This document shows, in pieces, positions 9,793-17,502 of a DNA stretch of 64,000 nt (the stretch's first letter is position 1; each line of letters starts with the position of its first letter). The notes below the pieces were generated by a model. That model was not told the DNA's origin. It worked only from the letters and a program-made list of their open reading frames with translations, and did no database searches. Source of the stretch: Paucidesulfovibrio longus DSM 6739 (GTDB lineage: Bacteria; Desulfobacterota; Desulfovibrionia; Desulfovibrionales; Desulfovibrionaceae); contig NZ_ATVA01000001.1 of assembly GCF_000420485.1 (NCBI RefSeq), positions 39,978-103,977 on the forward strand, read 5' to 3'. A program made the position numbers and the translations under genes.

Positions 9793-10386
9793 GTGAACGT
9801 GTCGCTGTTCATTTCGGTCTTCATCAAGATCTTCTTTCTGCTGACGCCCTTCTTCGGGCTCTCGGCCTTCATGTCCATGACCAAGGGCCTGGACGCGCCC
9901 AAGCGGCGCAGCACGGCCATGCGGGCCACGGGCGCGGTCATGGTCGTGAGCCTCGTGATCTTCTTTTTCGGCCCGGCCATCTTCGAAACCCTGGGCATCA
10001 CCCTGGACGCCTTCCGCATCGGCGCGGGCGCGCTGCTCTTTCTTTCGGCCATCTCCCTGGTCAAGGGCAAGGCCGCGCCCGAAGAGCCCGAACCCGGCGA
10101 CGACATCGCTGTGGTGCCCCTGGCCGTGCCCATCATCGTCGGCCCGGCCACCATCGGCACGCTCATGGTCCTCGGCTCCGAGCTTTCCGGCCCGGAACGC
10201 TACACCGGGGCCGTCGCCCTGCTCTGCGCGGCCCTGGGCATGGGCCTGATCCTGCTCGGCTCGCGCCACCTGGAGCGGCTGCTCGGCTCCATGGGACTCT
10301 CCATCCTCATGAAGCTCACCGGCCTGATCCTCGCGGCGCTTTCCGCGCAGCTCGTCTTCACGGGCATCAAGCACTTCCTGGCCTAG
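9793..10386 (+). CDS. MarC family integral membrane protein
   Basis: Six-helix inner-membrane protein of 197 residues in the MarC (UPF0056) family, whose physiological role is not settled. The GTG start at 9793 gives a normal MarC N-terminus with immediate hydrophobic segment ISVFIKIFFLLTPFFGLSAF. The conserved pattern DDIAVVPLAVPIIVGPATIG, typical for the third helix, is intact. Further helices reach to the C-terminus. It begins four bases after the first acetyltransferase and ends eleven bases before the second, so all three probably share one transcript. Confidence 0.9.
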   Translation: MNVSLFISVFIKIFFLLTPFFGLSAFMSMTKGLDAPKRRSTAMRATGAVMVVSLVIFFFGPAIFETLGITLDAFRIGAGALLFLSAISLVKGKAAPEEPEPGDDIAVVPLAVPIIVGPATIGTLMVLGSELSGPERYTGAVALLCAALGMGLILLGSRHLERLLGSMGLSILMKLTGLILAALSAQLVFTGIKHFLA

Positions 10387-10396
10387 GTGTGTCCAT

Positions 10397-10822
10397 ATGC
10401 CGATCCAGTTCTCCTCCGATTTGGCCGATGTCGATTGGGAAGAAGCGGCAGGTCTGATCTCCTGCACCCTGGCCCGGCGCGATCCCGCTCCGCTTCGCCT
10501 GGCGTTCGAAAATTCCCAGGCCGTGGTCTTCGCAAAGGACGAGACTCGCCTCGTGGGCATGGGCCGCGCTTTGGACGACGGCGTGTTTCAGGCCGTGCTC
10601 TACGACATCTGCCTCCTGCCTGCATATCAGAGCCAGGGCCATGGGAAGGCGCTGCTGAACCACCTGCTGGCAAGGATCAAGGGGGCTAACGTCCTGCTCT
10701 ACGCCGTTCCCGGCAAGGAAGCCTTCTACGAGCGCTTCGGTTTTCGAAAGATGACCACGGCCATGGCCCGCTTCGGGGACGCCGAGCGCATGGTCCGCCT
10801 GGGATACATCACGCCGCGCTAA
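10397..10822 (+). CDS. GNAT family N-acetyltransferase
   Basis: Acetyl-CoA-dependent acetyltransferase of 141 residues with a complete GNAT core: AVVFAKDETRLVGMGRAL, YDICLLPAYQSQGHGKALL (motif A, QxxGxG acetyl-CoA loop QSQGHG) and the C-terminal YERFGFRK. Acceptor substrate unknown. It is the better-preserved paralogue of the 121-residue protein at 9423; the two flank the MarC gene, suggesting an old duplication around or into a membrane-protein gene. Start ATG 10397. Confidence 0.88.
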   Translation: MPIQFSSDLADVDWEEAAGLISCTLARRDPAPLRLAFENSQAVVFAKDETRLVGMGRALDDGVFQAVLYDICLLPAYQSQGHGKALLNHLLARIKGANVLLYAVPGKEAFYERFGFRKMTTAMARFGDAERMVRLGYITPR

Positions 10823-10855
10823 GGTGCTTCGGGAACGCTCCACACTGTTGCATTA

Positions 10856-11800
10856 ATGCAACAACACGCCGCACTTCTTTACTTTGGCTACTCCATATTC
10901 TATCTTCATTGGGAAGCCTGTCCCCATAGCCTGGATAAGAATGTGACCTTCGGCTGCGCACACATTTCATCTGCCCGCAAGCACTACCTTTTTCTGGGCA
11001 TATTGCTGCTCTCCTGCCTGGCGATCAATCTCTCGCTGGGCGAACTGGCCCTTCACTACTCCCTGCCGCTCTACCTGGACGCTCTCGGAACCACGCTGCT
11101 CGCGGTGGTCTGCGGTCCTCTGGCGGGCGCTGCCTGCGGAGCGCTGACCTCCGCGGTCTGGGAACTCTGGCGGCCCGGCATGATCTACTGGGCGCCGTCC
11201 GGCGCCATCGTCGGGCTTTGCGCGGGCTGGTGCATGCGCATGGGACTCTTCCGCCACTGGGCGACCACGCTCATGGCGGGCGGCATCCTGGCCGCAGCGG
11301 CCACCCTGGTTTCCGTGCCCATCCGCCTGCTCGCGGACGGCGCGCTGACCTCCGGCGAGGGCGTCATCTCCCAGCTGCTGATCCGTTCGGGCAAGGACGT
11401 CTGGGAAGCCGTCATCAGCACGTCCTACCTCGTGGAACTCACGGACAAGGTCAGCATCTGCCTGCTGGCCAGAGCCCTCGGACTGGGCATCCTCTTGCTG
11501 CGCCCCCCGCTCGGCACCGTCCCGCTCGCCCAGCGGCTGAGCGCGCCCGCCTCGGAGCGGGTGCCCATCCTGGCGGTGATCGGAGGCTTCCTCGGCGCGG
11601 GGGGCCTGTATCTCTGGTTCTTCCTGCATGAAATCGTCTCGACCACGCCCCAGATCTACGACCACTCCGCGTATGAATCCTTCATCGCCCTGGCGCGGGT
11701 CGGATTCGGCGACTTCATCACCCTGGGGGCGGCCTACTCGCCGACAGTGGCGGCCTTCGGCGGCGTTCTTCTGCTCGTGGGCCTGATCTTCCGGGTCTAG
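10856..11800 (+). CDS. Multi-pass membrane protein resembling ECF-transporter S components
   Basis: Integral membrane protein, up to 314 residues, with about eight hydrophobic segments. The N-terminal half (HYSLPLYLDALGTTLLAVV, then PLAGAACGALTSAVWEL and APSGAIVGLCAGW) resembles the substrate-binding S components of energy-coupling-factor vitamin transporters, but no ECF ATPases are adjacent, so the call is tentative. The start is uncertain: the ATG at 10856 lacks a clear ribosome-binding site and its first 29 residues are atypical; the in-frame GTG at 10943 is an alternative. No partner gene is visible. Confidence 0.6.
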   Translation: MQQHAALLYFGYSIFYLHWEACPHSLDKNVTFGCAHISSARKHYLFLGILLLSCLAINLSLGELALHYSLPLYLDALGTTLLAVVCGPLAGAACGALTSAVWELWRPGMIYWAPSGAIVGLCAGWCMRMGLFRHWATTLMAGGILAAAATLVSVPIRLLADGALTSGEGVISQLLIRSGKDVWEAVISTSYLVELTDKVSICLLARALGLGILLLRPPLGTVPLAQRLSAPASERVPILAVIGGFLGAGGLYLWFFLHEIVSTTPQIYDHSAYESFIALARVGFGDFITLGAAYSPTVAAFGGVLLLVGLIFRV

Positions 11801-11876
11801 CCCGGACGCCGGGGCACGAAAAAAGGCGCGAGCCGAAGCCCACGCCCTGATGATTTCCTCTTCGCCCCGTCGCGGG

Positions 11877-12443
11877 CTACTTCTGCTTCCAGCCGCCGCC
11901 GTCCTGTATCCAGGTGCCCGGTTCGGCAAAGCCCTTCCAGACATCGGCGTAGATGGCCTGAACGTCTCCGACCTTGTCCGGAGTCTGGGCCGCCTTGGCC
12001 TTTTCCTGGTAGAGCTGCATCTTCAGGGAACGGTCCTGAGCCGCGAGGCGGTTGATCTCGCCGACCTGCTGCATGTTCAGCCCGCTCTTGTCGCGCAAGA
12101 CCGCGAACCCGTCCTCGTCCAGGCCCATGTTGCCGGAGGCGAGGTAGGGCTTGAGCTGGGGATAGAGCTGCTTGAGCTGCTCGCCGATGCCCCGCGTCAC
12201 CGAGTTGGAAAGGGACTTGTAGTCCTGGGCGAAAGCCTCCCTGGGGCCGACAAGGTTCAGCCAGGAGCCTTCCTTGGGAGCCTCGGTTCCGGGCTTTTGC
12301 TGGCCTTCGATGCCGTAGACGCTCTTGACCACGTCCTCGGCGTCCTTCTTGATCTCCGCAGCGGGGAAATAGATGTTCACGGTCACGCAGGCCGTGACCA
12401 GAAGCATGACCAGAGCGGCCTGAACCTTGAACAGTCGTTTCAT
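11877..12443 (-). CDS. YdbL-like DUF1318 lipoprotein
   Basis: Exported lipoprotein of 188 residues. The signal peptide ends in a lipobox LVTAC, giving a lipid-anchored cysteine at residue 19. The mature N-terminus reads CVTVNIYFPAAEI, similar to the beta-strand of YnbE-type lipoproteins, and the rest (from about residue 80, with QLKQLYPQLKPYL and NRLAAQDRSLK) is a DUF1318 domain as in YdbL. In Escherichia coli, YdbH, YnbE and YdbL act together in lipid movement to the outer membrane. Here it follows the YdbH-like gene by nine bases, so one polypeptide may combine the two partner roles. That combination is inference. Confidence 0.75.
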   Translation of the reverse strand: MKRLFKVQAALVMLLVTACVTVNIYFPAAEIKKDAEDVVKSVYGIEGQQKPGTEAPKEGSWLNLVGPREAFAQDYKSLSNSVTRGIGEQLKQLYPQLKPYLASGNMGLDEDGFAVLRDKSGLNMQQVGEINRLAAQDRSLKMQLYQEKAKAAQTPDKVGDVQAIYADVWKGFAEPGTWIQDGGGWKQK

Positions 12444-12452
12444 GTGCGCCTC

Positions 12453-15284
12453 CTATGGCGTGCCGGACGGCGGCCCGCTCGTTGCCGAGCCCTTGACCAC
12501 CCGCTGGATGCGTTCCAGCATGTCCGAAAAGCTGATGTAGTTCTCAGGGTTGCCGTTGACAACGTTGATTCCCGTCAAGAACGGCTTCTTGATCAGGTAT
12601 TCCACGCCACCCTCGCGGATCAGCCCGCGCACCTGGAATCTATCATTGTTCAGGATGCATTGGAAGCCGATGCGCGAATAGGAAAACTCCTCGAAAAAGG
12701 AAGCGAAGAGCCCCACGCCCACGTCGCCTATGCCGGAGCCCGTGCCGATGACGGACAGGGAGTTGACCGCGCGCAGGCTGACGCTCTTCTCGAAATCGTC
12801 GTTCTCGGACGTCGTCGCGGAGAGCGTGAACCGCGCGGGCTGGCCAAAGGCGAAGAGCAGGCCGCGCAGGTCCAGGTCGATCAGTCCTGTGACCCGGCCG
12901 ATGCCCAGCGCGCCGGAAAGCCGCTCCAGGTCGAGCCCGCGCACCAGAGCGCTCGCCCCGAACTGTCGCCGGGCCTCCAGGGGCCAGTCCATGAAAAATC
13001 CGTCCGCATGGACCGCGCCGCCGAAAAAGTCGCCCTCCACGGACCCCGGTATGGCGACGCGCTTGCGGGTGGCCGTGATCCGGCCCAGGTCGCCGTGCAG
13101 CACTCCCTCGAGCGGAACCGCCTCGCGCGACCACTGCGAGAGGTCGATGTCCTTGAAGGCGGCGGTCAGGGACAGCTCGAAGTCGCGGGAGAGCGGCGCA
13201 TCGCAGAAGAGGTCTTCGAGCCGGATGCGCCCGCCGAAAAGCGGGATGCGGATGGGGTCGAGAAGGTAAAAGCGGTTCGGGACCAGGGCCATGCGCACCG
13301 CGAAATTTTCCCGCTCGGACCAAGGCGTCCGCATGCGCGCGATGCGCAAGGCGCCGAGCTGCTCGTCGCGCAGGGCGCTCCGAGCGGGCGGCGCGGCCGG
13401 GCCTTTGAGGCGGTAGGTCAGGGGCAGGTCCAGGTAGGCTCCGCGCAGGTCCACCTGGCCTTCGGCGCTGCGCAGCGAGGCATCCTCCAGGCGCAGCCGT
13501 CCGCGCAGGTCCGCCGTGGTGCCGTCCGCGTTCACCGCGAGGGAAAAGCCGCCTCTGCCGCCCAGGCCCGCATCCGGTCCCTGCCAGCGCGTCAGGCCCT
13601 GGGGAGCGGCCACGAAGGTCTGGAAGAGCGCGCCGAGGTCCAGGCCGTCGGATTCGGCCTCGCCCCGGTAGCGCCAGTCCGTGAAGGGGCCGTGGGCCCA
13701 GAGGTCGCCCTCGGCCCGCAAGTGGCCGAATCCGGACCAATCCACCACGGCCTTGAGATCCTTGAAGCGGTCCGCGCCGATCTGGTTGGCGTTGGCCGTG
13801 AAGCGCAGGGGCGAGTCCGCGAGATTGAGGTACGTGGCTCCGAAAAGGGCTTCGCCCTTGTCCAGGCGCAGGTCCGCGTTGACCCAGCGGCGCAGGGTCT
13901 TCAGGCTCAGCCGCGAGCGCAGGCGCAGATCGCCCCCCAGGCCCTGGCCCATGTGCAGGGCGTCCGGGGACATGTAGTTCAGCCCGCGCAGACGCAGGCG
14001 CACGTCGCTGGTCACGTTCTCGGCGTCCATGTCCAGGCTGCCGGAAACATCCAGCCGCCCTTCGGCGGTCCAGTCCGCCAGCCCGGCCAGGATAGCCAGG
14101 CTCGGCCCGAGACGCGCCAGGTCCAGGCCCGGTCCCCGGAAATCGCAGTGCGCCGTGCCGTTGCCGTCCACAGCGCCCGTGGCCGTGAACGTTCCTCCCG
14201 GCACTTGCAGGCGCAGCTCGTCGATGCTCCATCCGTCCTGCGGCAACGGCGAAAGCGTGCCGGAGAGGGTCGCGGAGCCCAGCGGCAGCCTGCGCCCGGC
14301 CAGAGCCAGCCCGTCCGCGCTGGAGACGCGCAGCCGCCGGAGATGATACGCGCCGCCGGACATGCCCGCCTCGAATTCCATGCTCGGCGAGCGCAGCTCC
14401 ACGCCGCCCGGCGCGAGCGTTCCGCGCACGTCCACCCGGCCCGCTGCGTCCCACTGCCCGCCCGTGCCGGGATGCAGGTCCGCTTCGGCGCGCAGGCCGG
14501 GCACGGATACCGTTGTTCCGGAAAGCTCAATGCCCAGGGACCGCTTCACGTCCAGGGTCAGGTGCAGGTCGTCCGGAGCGCGGCCCGCGCCGCCCATGGC
14601 GAAGCCCAGTCCCAGACGCAGCGCGCCGCGCAGCCGCAAGCCCTTCAGCGTTTCGGGAAATATCCGCGCCAGGAGCGCAGCGAACCGGCTCCCGTCCGAG
14701 GCGTCCAGGGAAAAATCCGCATCCAGCCCGCCGGAGTCGGACCAGCGCAGGCCCCCTTCCAGCACCAGCCCGCCGGACAGCTCGACCCGAAGCCGGTCGA
14801 GGCGAAGCTCGCCTGCCGAGGCGATCCAGACCCCGTTCCCGGTCAGCAGGATGTCCGTTTCCGCGTCTTTTGGCGCGCCGCTCCCGGCGGCTCCTTCCTG
14901 GGCGTGCAGTCGGGCCTTGTCCATGCGCAGCCGCACGCGCTCGAAAACGATGCGCTCCCCGTCCACGCGGGCCTCGGCCTCGCCCGCGAGCAGCCCCCGG
15001 ATCCAGGGGGAATCCAAAAGCGTCGGCTCCAGGGCCAGCGTCCCCCGCAGGGCCGCACCGTCGAAACGCAGCTCCCCGACGGGATGCAGGGTCAGCAGCG
15101 GCGAGCCGTCCGCGCCGCGCAGGACCACTGTCGGCCCGCCGGAAGCCGCGCTTCCCGCTTGCGCCGCCCGCGCCGGAATGGCCAGGAGCGCAAGCACGGC
15201 CAGCGCGCAGCAGAACGCTGCGGCCAAACGCTCAACGGAACGCGCCGGAAACGCGCGCGGAAAAAGGAGCGGGGAACGGGTCAT
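12453..15284 (-). CDS. YdbH-like AsmA-superfamily envelope protein
   Basis: Large envelope protein of 943 residues predicted to span the periplasm as a beta-sheet groove for phospholipids. An N-terminal signal or anchor helix (residues 18-40) precedes some 900 residues of repetitive beta-strand sequence rich in LRLRG and DLRG patterns. The C-terminal segment (VNSLSVIGTGSGIGDVGVG, then FSYSRIGFQCILNNDRFQVRG) matches the conserved end of YdbH-type proteins. Co-transcribed with the DUF1318 lipoprotein nine bases downstream, matching the known ydbH-ynbE-ydbL arrangement. Function follows from that family and is not shown by sequence alone. Confidence 0.75.
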   Translation of the reverse strand: MTRSPLLFPRAFPARSVERLAAAFCCALAVLALLAIPARAAQAGSAASGGPTVVLRGADGSPLLTLHPVGELRFDGAALRGTLALEPTLLDSPWIRGLLAGEAEARVDGERIVFERVRLRMDKARLHAQEGAAGSGAPKDAETDILLTGNGVWIASAGELRLDRLRVELSGGLVLEGGLRWSDSGGLDADFSLDASDGSRFAALLARIFPETLKGLRLRGALRLGLGFAMGGAGRAPDDLHLTLDVKRSLGIELSGTTVSVPGLRAEADLHPGTGGQWDAAGRVDVRGTLAPGGVELRSPSMEFEAGMSGGAYHLRRLRVSSADGLALAGRRLPLGSATLSGTLSPLPQDGWSIDELRLQVPGGTFTATGAVDGNGTAHCDFRGPGLDLARLGPSLAILAGLADWTAEGRLDVSGSLDMDAENVTSDVRLRLRGLNYMSPDALHMGQGLGGDLRLRSRLSLKTLRRWVNADLRLDKGEALFGATYLNLADSPLRFTANANQIGADRFKDLKAVVDWSGFGHLRAEGDLWAHGPFTDWRYRGEAESDGLDLGALFQTFVAAPQGLTRWQGPDAGLGGRGGFSLAVNADGTTADLRGRLRLEDASLRSAEGQVDLRGAYLDLPLTYRLKGPAAPPARSALRDEQLGALRIARMRTPWSERENFAVRMALVPNRFYLLDPIRIPLFGGRIRLEDLFCDAPLSRDFELSLTAAFKDIDLSQWSREAVPLEGVLHGDLGRITATRKRVAIPGSVEGDFFGGAVHADGFFMDWPLEARRQFGASALVRGLDLERLSGALGIGRVTGLIDLDLRGLLFAFGQPARFTLSATTSENDDFEKSVSLRAVNSLSVIGTGSGIGDVGVGLFASFFEEFSYSRIGFQCILNNDRFQVRGLIREGGVEYLIKKPFLTGINVVNGNPENYISFSDMLERIQRVVKGSATSGPPSGTP

Positions 15285-15483
15285 GTTTTCAGCATACCAG
15301 TATTTCAGGCGGTTTCAAAGCATCGCCCCCGATCATGGAGCCGGACCGATCCAAAGCGTCCTGCGGCATCCGGACGCTTCGGCTGCGGCCCCAATGCGTC
15401 GAAATACGCCCCCTTACGCATCCCGGCCTTGCCGCACGGCGGGCCTTGGGCTAACGTACCCCCTGCGAAAAGAGGAGAATCCC

Positions 15484-16023
15484 ATGTCCGAACCGATGAA
15501 TCCAGAGGCCGATCCCGTTCTGGCCGCCATCCGCGAACGGCGCTCCATCCGCCGCTACAGCGGCGAACATCTCTCCAAAGAGGAAATCCTGACCGTGCTC
15601 GAGGCGGGCCGCTGGGCTCCGAGCGGGCTGAACAACCAGCCCTGTCGCTTCCTGGTGCTCCCGCCGGACGACCCGCGCCGGGAGGGACTGACCGCACATA
15701 CCAAATACGCTCACATCGTGCGCACCTGCGACGTCATGATCGCCCTGCTGCTGCGCAAGGACAAGCTCTACAACGCCCGCAAGGACCACCAGGCCGCCGG
15801 GGCCAGCGCACAAAACATGCTGCTCGCGGCCCATGCCCTGGGCCTGGGCGCGGTCTGGCTCGGCGAGATCATCAACCAGGAATCCGAGGTGCTCCAGGTT
15901 CTGGGCCTGGACAGCGAGGTCTACGAGCTTCAGGCCGTCCTCGCCCTGGGCCGCCCCGCCCAGAAGGGCAGCTCCGAGCGCCTGCCCCTTTCCGAAATCG
16001 TCCTGGAGGGCTTCGCTTCATGA
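15484..16023 (+). CDS. Nitroreductase family flavoprotein
   Basis: FMN-dependent oxidoreductase of 179 residues, the short form of the family. The FMN-phosphate pattern IRERRSIRRYSGEHLSKEEI opens the protein, followed by GRWAPSGLNNQPCRFLVL, a standard flavin-contacting stretch, and DHQAAGASAQNMLLAAHALG with GLGAVWLGEI in the dimer-interface helices. Start ATG 15484, with AGAGGAGA upstream. Its stop overlaps the next start (ATGA), so it heads a translationally coupled series with the metallo-hydrolase and the TusA-like selenoprotein. Substrate is unknown; many relatives act on quinones, nitro compounds or flavins. Confidence 0.92.
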   Translation: MSEPMNPEADPVLAAIRERRSIRRYSGEHLSKEEILTVLEAGRWAPSGLNNQPCRFLVLPPDDPRREGLTAHTKYAHIVRTCDVMIALLLRKDKLYNARKDHQAAGASAQNMLLAAHALGLGAVWLGEIINQESEVLQVLGLDSEVYELQAVLALGRPAQKGSSERLPLSEIVLEGFAS

Positions 16024-16646
16024 AAGTGACTGCACTGAACCTCGGCCCCCTTGAAACGAACTGCTTCGTCTGCTCCGAGGCGGGCAAGGCCGTGGTCATC
16101 GATCCGGGCGGGGAGCCGTCCGCCGTTCTGAAAATCCTCCGGGCCGAGAAGCTCGAACCGACGCATATTCTGGTCACGCACCTGCACTGTGACCATATAT
16201 ATGGTTGCAAGGCCCTGGCCGAGGCCACGGGCGCGCCCGTGCTGGCATCCGCAACGGATGACTTCCTGATGCAGACTGAAGTCGGGCGCGGCGGGCTGTT
16301 CGGCCTGCCCCTGGTGGACGAGTTCGCCTACGCCGACCTCAAGCCCGGCAAGCATGAATTCCTGGGCCTGGAGTGCCGTGTCCTGGCCACGCCGGGCCAC
16401 ACGCCCGGCAGCCTGACCTTTTATTTCCCCTCGCAGGGGCACGCCTTCGTGGGCGACCTGCTCTTCTACCGCTCCGTGGGGCGGACGGATTTCCCCGGCG
16501 GAAGCAGCGAAACCCTGAGCCAATCGGTCCGCAGCGAGATATTCACCCTGCCGGGAGAGACCGTGATCCACCCCGGCCACGGACCGGACACCAGCGTGGG
16601 CGACGAGAAGCACCACAATCCCTTTTTCGCGGGGTTTCAGCCATGA
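16020..16646 (+). CDS. MBL-fold metallo-hydrolase, glyoxalase II-like
   Basis: Metallo-beta-lactamase fold hydrolase of 208 residues. The metal signature THLHCDHIYG (HxHxDH, with Leu and Cys between) lies near residues 53-62, with the further ligands in TPGHTPGS, FVGDLLF and the terminal HPGHGPDT. This set fits small thioesterase or glyoxalase II-type enzymes acting on thiol esters or persulfides. The start ATG overlaps the nitroreductase stop and its own stop overlaps the ATG of the TusA-like gene at 16643. The coupling suggests a shared sulfur or thiol pathway; that is inference. Confidence 0.92.
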   Translation: MKVTALNLGPLETNCFVCSEAGKAVVIDPGGEPSAVLKILRAEKLEPTHILVTHLHCDHIYGCKALAEATGAPVLASATDDFLMQTEVGRGGLFGLPLVDEFAYADLKPGKHEFLGLECRVLATPGHTPGSLTFYFPSQGHAFVGDLLFYRSVGRTDFPGGSSETLSQSVRSEIFTLPGETVIHPGHGPDTSVGDEKHHNPFFAGFQP

Positions 16647-16870
16647 ACGTGAAGCACCGCCTGGACCTGCGCGGCAAATGCTGAGGCGTGGGCATGGAGA
16701 TAGGCTGGTATCTCCGCTTCACCAGGGATGGGGCCATCGAGGCGCTCATCGACGAGGCGCAGCTCGCCCAGATCGAGCACGCCCTCTACATCGTGCCGGA
16801 ATGGACTTTTGAGACGTTCCGCGAGAACGGCCATCTGCGCGTTCTCCTGAGCCGGAAACAAACGATCTGA
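16643..16870 (+). CDS. TusA-like selenoprotein with in-frame UGA (Cys-Sec motif)
   Basis: Reads as a 75-residue protein if the UGA at 16682-16684 is selenocysteine (residue 14). Before it: MNVKHRLDLRGKC; after it, in the same frame: GVGMEIGWYLRF onward to the UGA stop at 16868. The order LDLRG - Cys - helix - GAIEALID strand - helix - GHLRVLLSRK matches the beta-alpha-beta-alpha-beta-beta TusA sulfur-carrier fold, with Cys-Sec where TusA has Cys-Pro. Support: the ATG overlaps the metallo-hydrolase stop (ATGA), the frame stays open on both sides of UGA, and a perfect SECIS-type hairpin follows. Conventional calling would leave a 13-residue stub and a 58-61-residue orphan. The specific sulfur or selenium relay role is inference. 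Confidence 0.8.
16696..16715 (+). promoter_or_regulatory. Bacterial SECIS-type hairpin for the TusA-like gene
   Basis: Arms GGAGATA and TATCTCC are perfect seven-base complements around the loop GGCTGG. The loop begins with G, 18 bases after the UGA, within the spacing known for SelB-dependent bacterial SECIS elements. It lies inside the coding frame, as required in bacteria. Confidence 0.8.
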
Positions 16871-16895
16871 TTCGATCAGCAAGGAGCATACGGAC

Positions 16896-17492
16896 ATGAG
16901 CAATCCCCTTCTGTTTCAATGCAGCCACCGCGCCCAGGGCAACAGCAACAACGCCGTGAACCTCTTTCTCGAAGGGGTCCGCGAGGCGGGCGGCGACGCC
17001 GAAAGCATCTACATCCGCAAGATGGACTTCAAGCCCTGCCGCGCCTGCCGCATCTGCGAAAAGGACCAGGCCAGCCCCTGCGCGCTCCAGGGCAAGGACT
17101 ACGCCCTGGATCTCTTCGAAACCATGCTCGCGGCTCCCTTCGTCTTTTTCGCCGCGCCGATCTACTTCTACCATCTGCCCTCCCGGCTGAAGACCCTCAT
17201 CGACCGCAGCCAATGGGTCTACGCCCGCAAGATGAAGAACGATCCCGAAGTGGCGGGCCGCCCGAAGCGCCCGGCCTATCTCGCGCTCTTCGCGGGACGC
17301 ACCGAGGGCGAAAAGCTCTTCGAGGGCTCCCGCTTGACCATGAAATACTTCCTGGACAGCTTCAATCTGGAGCTTCAGCCTCCGCTGGAATTCCGGGGAT
17401 TCGACAAGATCGCGGACATGGAGCGCCATCCTGAAGCCGCCGAGCAGATTCGCAGCCTCGGCCGCGACGCCTGGAAAAACCACGCGGGCTGA
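16896..17492 (+). CDS. Flavodoxin-fold NAD(P)H-dependent oxidoreductase with cysteine motif
   Basis: Cytosolic FMN reductase-like protein of 198 residues. The phosphate loop appears as SHRAQGNSNNAV near residue 10. A cysteine cluster CRACRIC followed by SPC (about residues 48-63) resembles the segment that binds a [4Fe-4S] cluster in iron-sulfur flavoproteins. FAAPIYFYHLPSRLKTLIDRS is the conserved flavin-contact region. It starts 25 bases after the TusA-like selenoprotein gene and likely belongs to the same operon, giving a set of flavin, thiol-ester and sulfur-carrier enzymes. Electron donor and target are unknown. Confidence 0.87.
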   Translation: MSNPLLFQCSHRAQGNSNNAVNLFLEGVREAGGDAESIYIRKMDFKPCRACRICEKDQASPCALQGKDYALDLFETMLAAPFVFFAAPIYFYHLPSRLKTLIDRSQWVYARKMKNDPEVAGRPKRPAYLALFAGRTEGEKLFEGSRLTMKYFLDSFNLELQPPLEFRGFDKIADMERHPEAAEQIRSLGRDAWKNHAG

Positions 17493-17502
17493 TCGCGGCG
17501 CC

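Noticed and set aside
11850..16646. A 1598-codon plus-strand frame
   Set aside because: Only its last 208 codons are real (metallo-hydrolase). The rest is antisense to the YdbH-like and DUF1318 genes, of low-complexity composition typical for shadows in GC-rich DNA.
16688..16870. A separate 58-61-residue gene starting at GTG 16688 or ATG 16694
   Set aside because: No ribosome-binding site, and the frame continues upstream across the UGA into a conserved TusA-like start that overlaps the previous stop.
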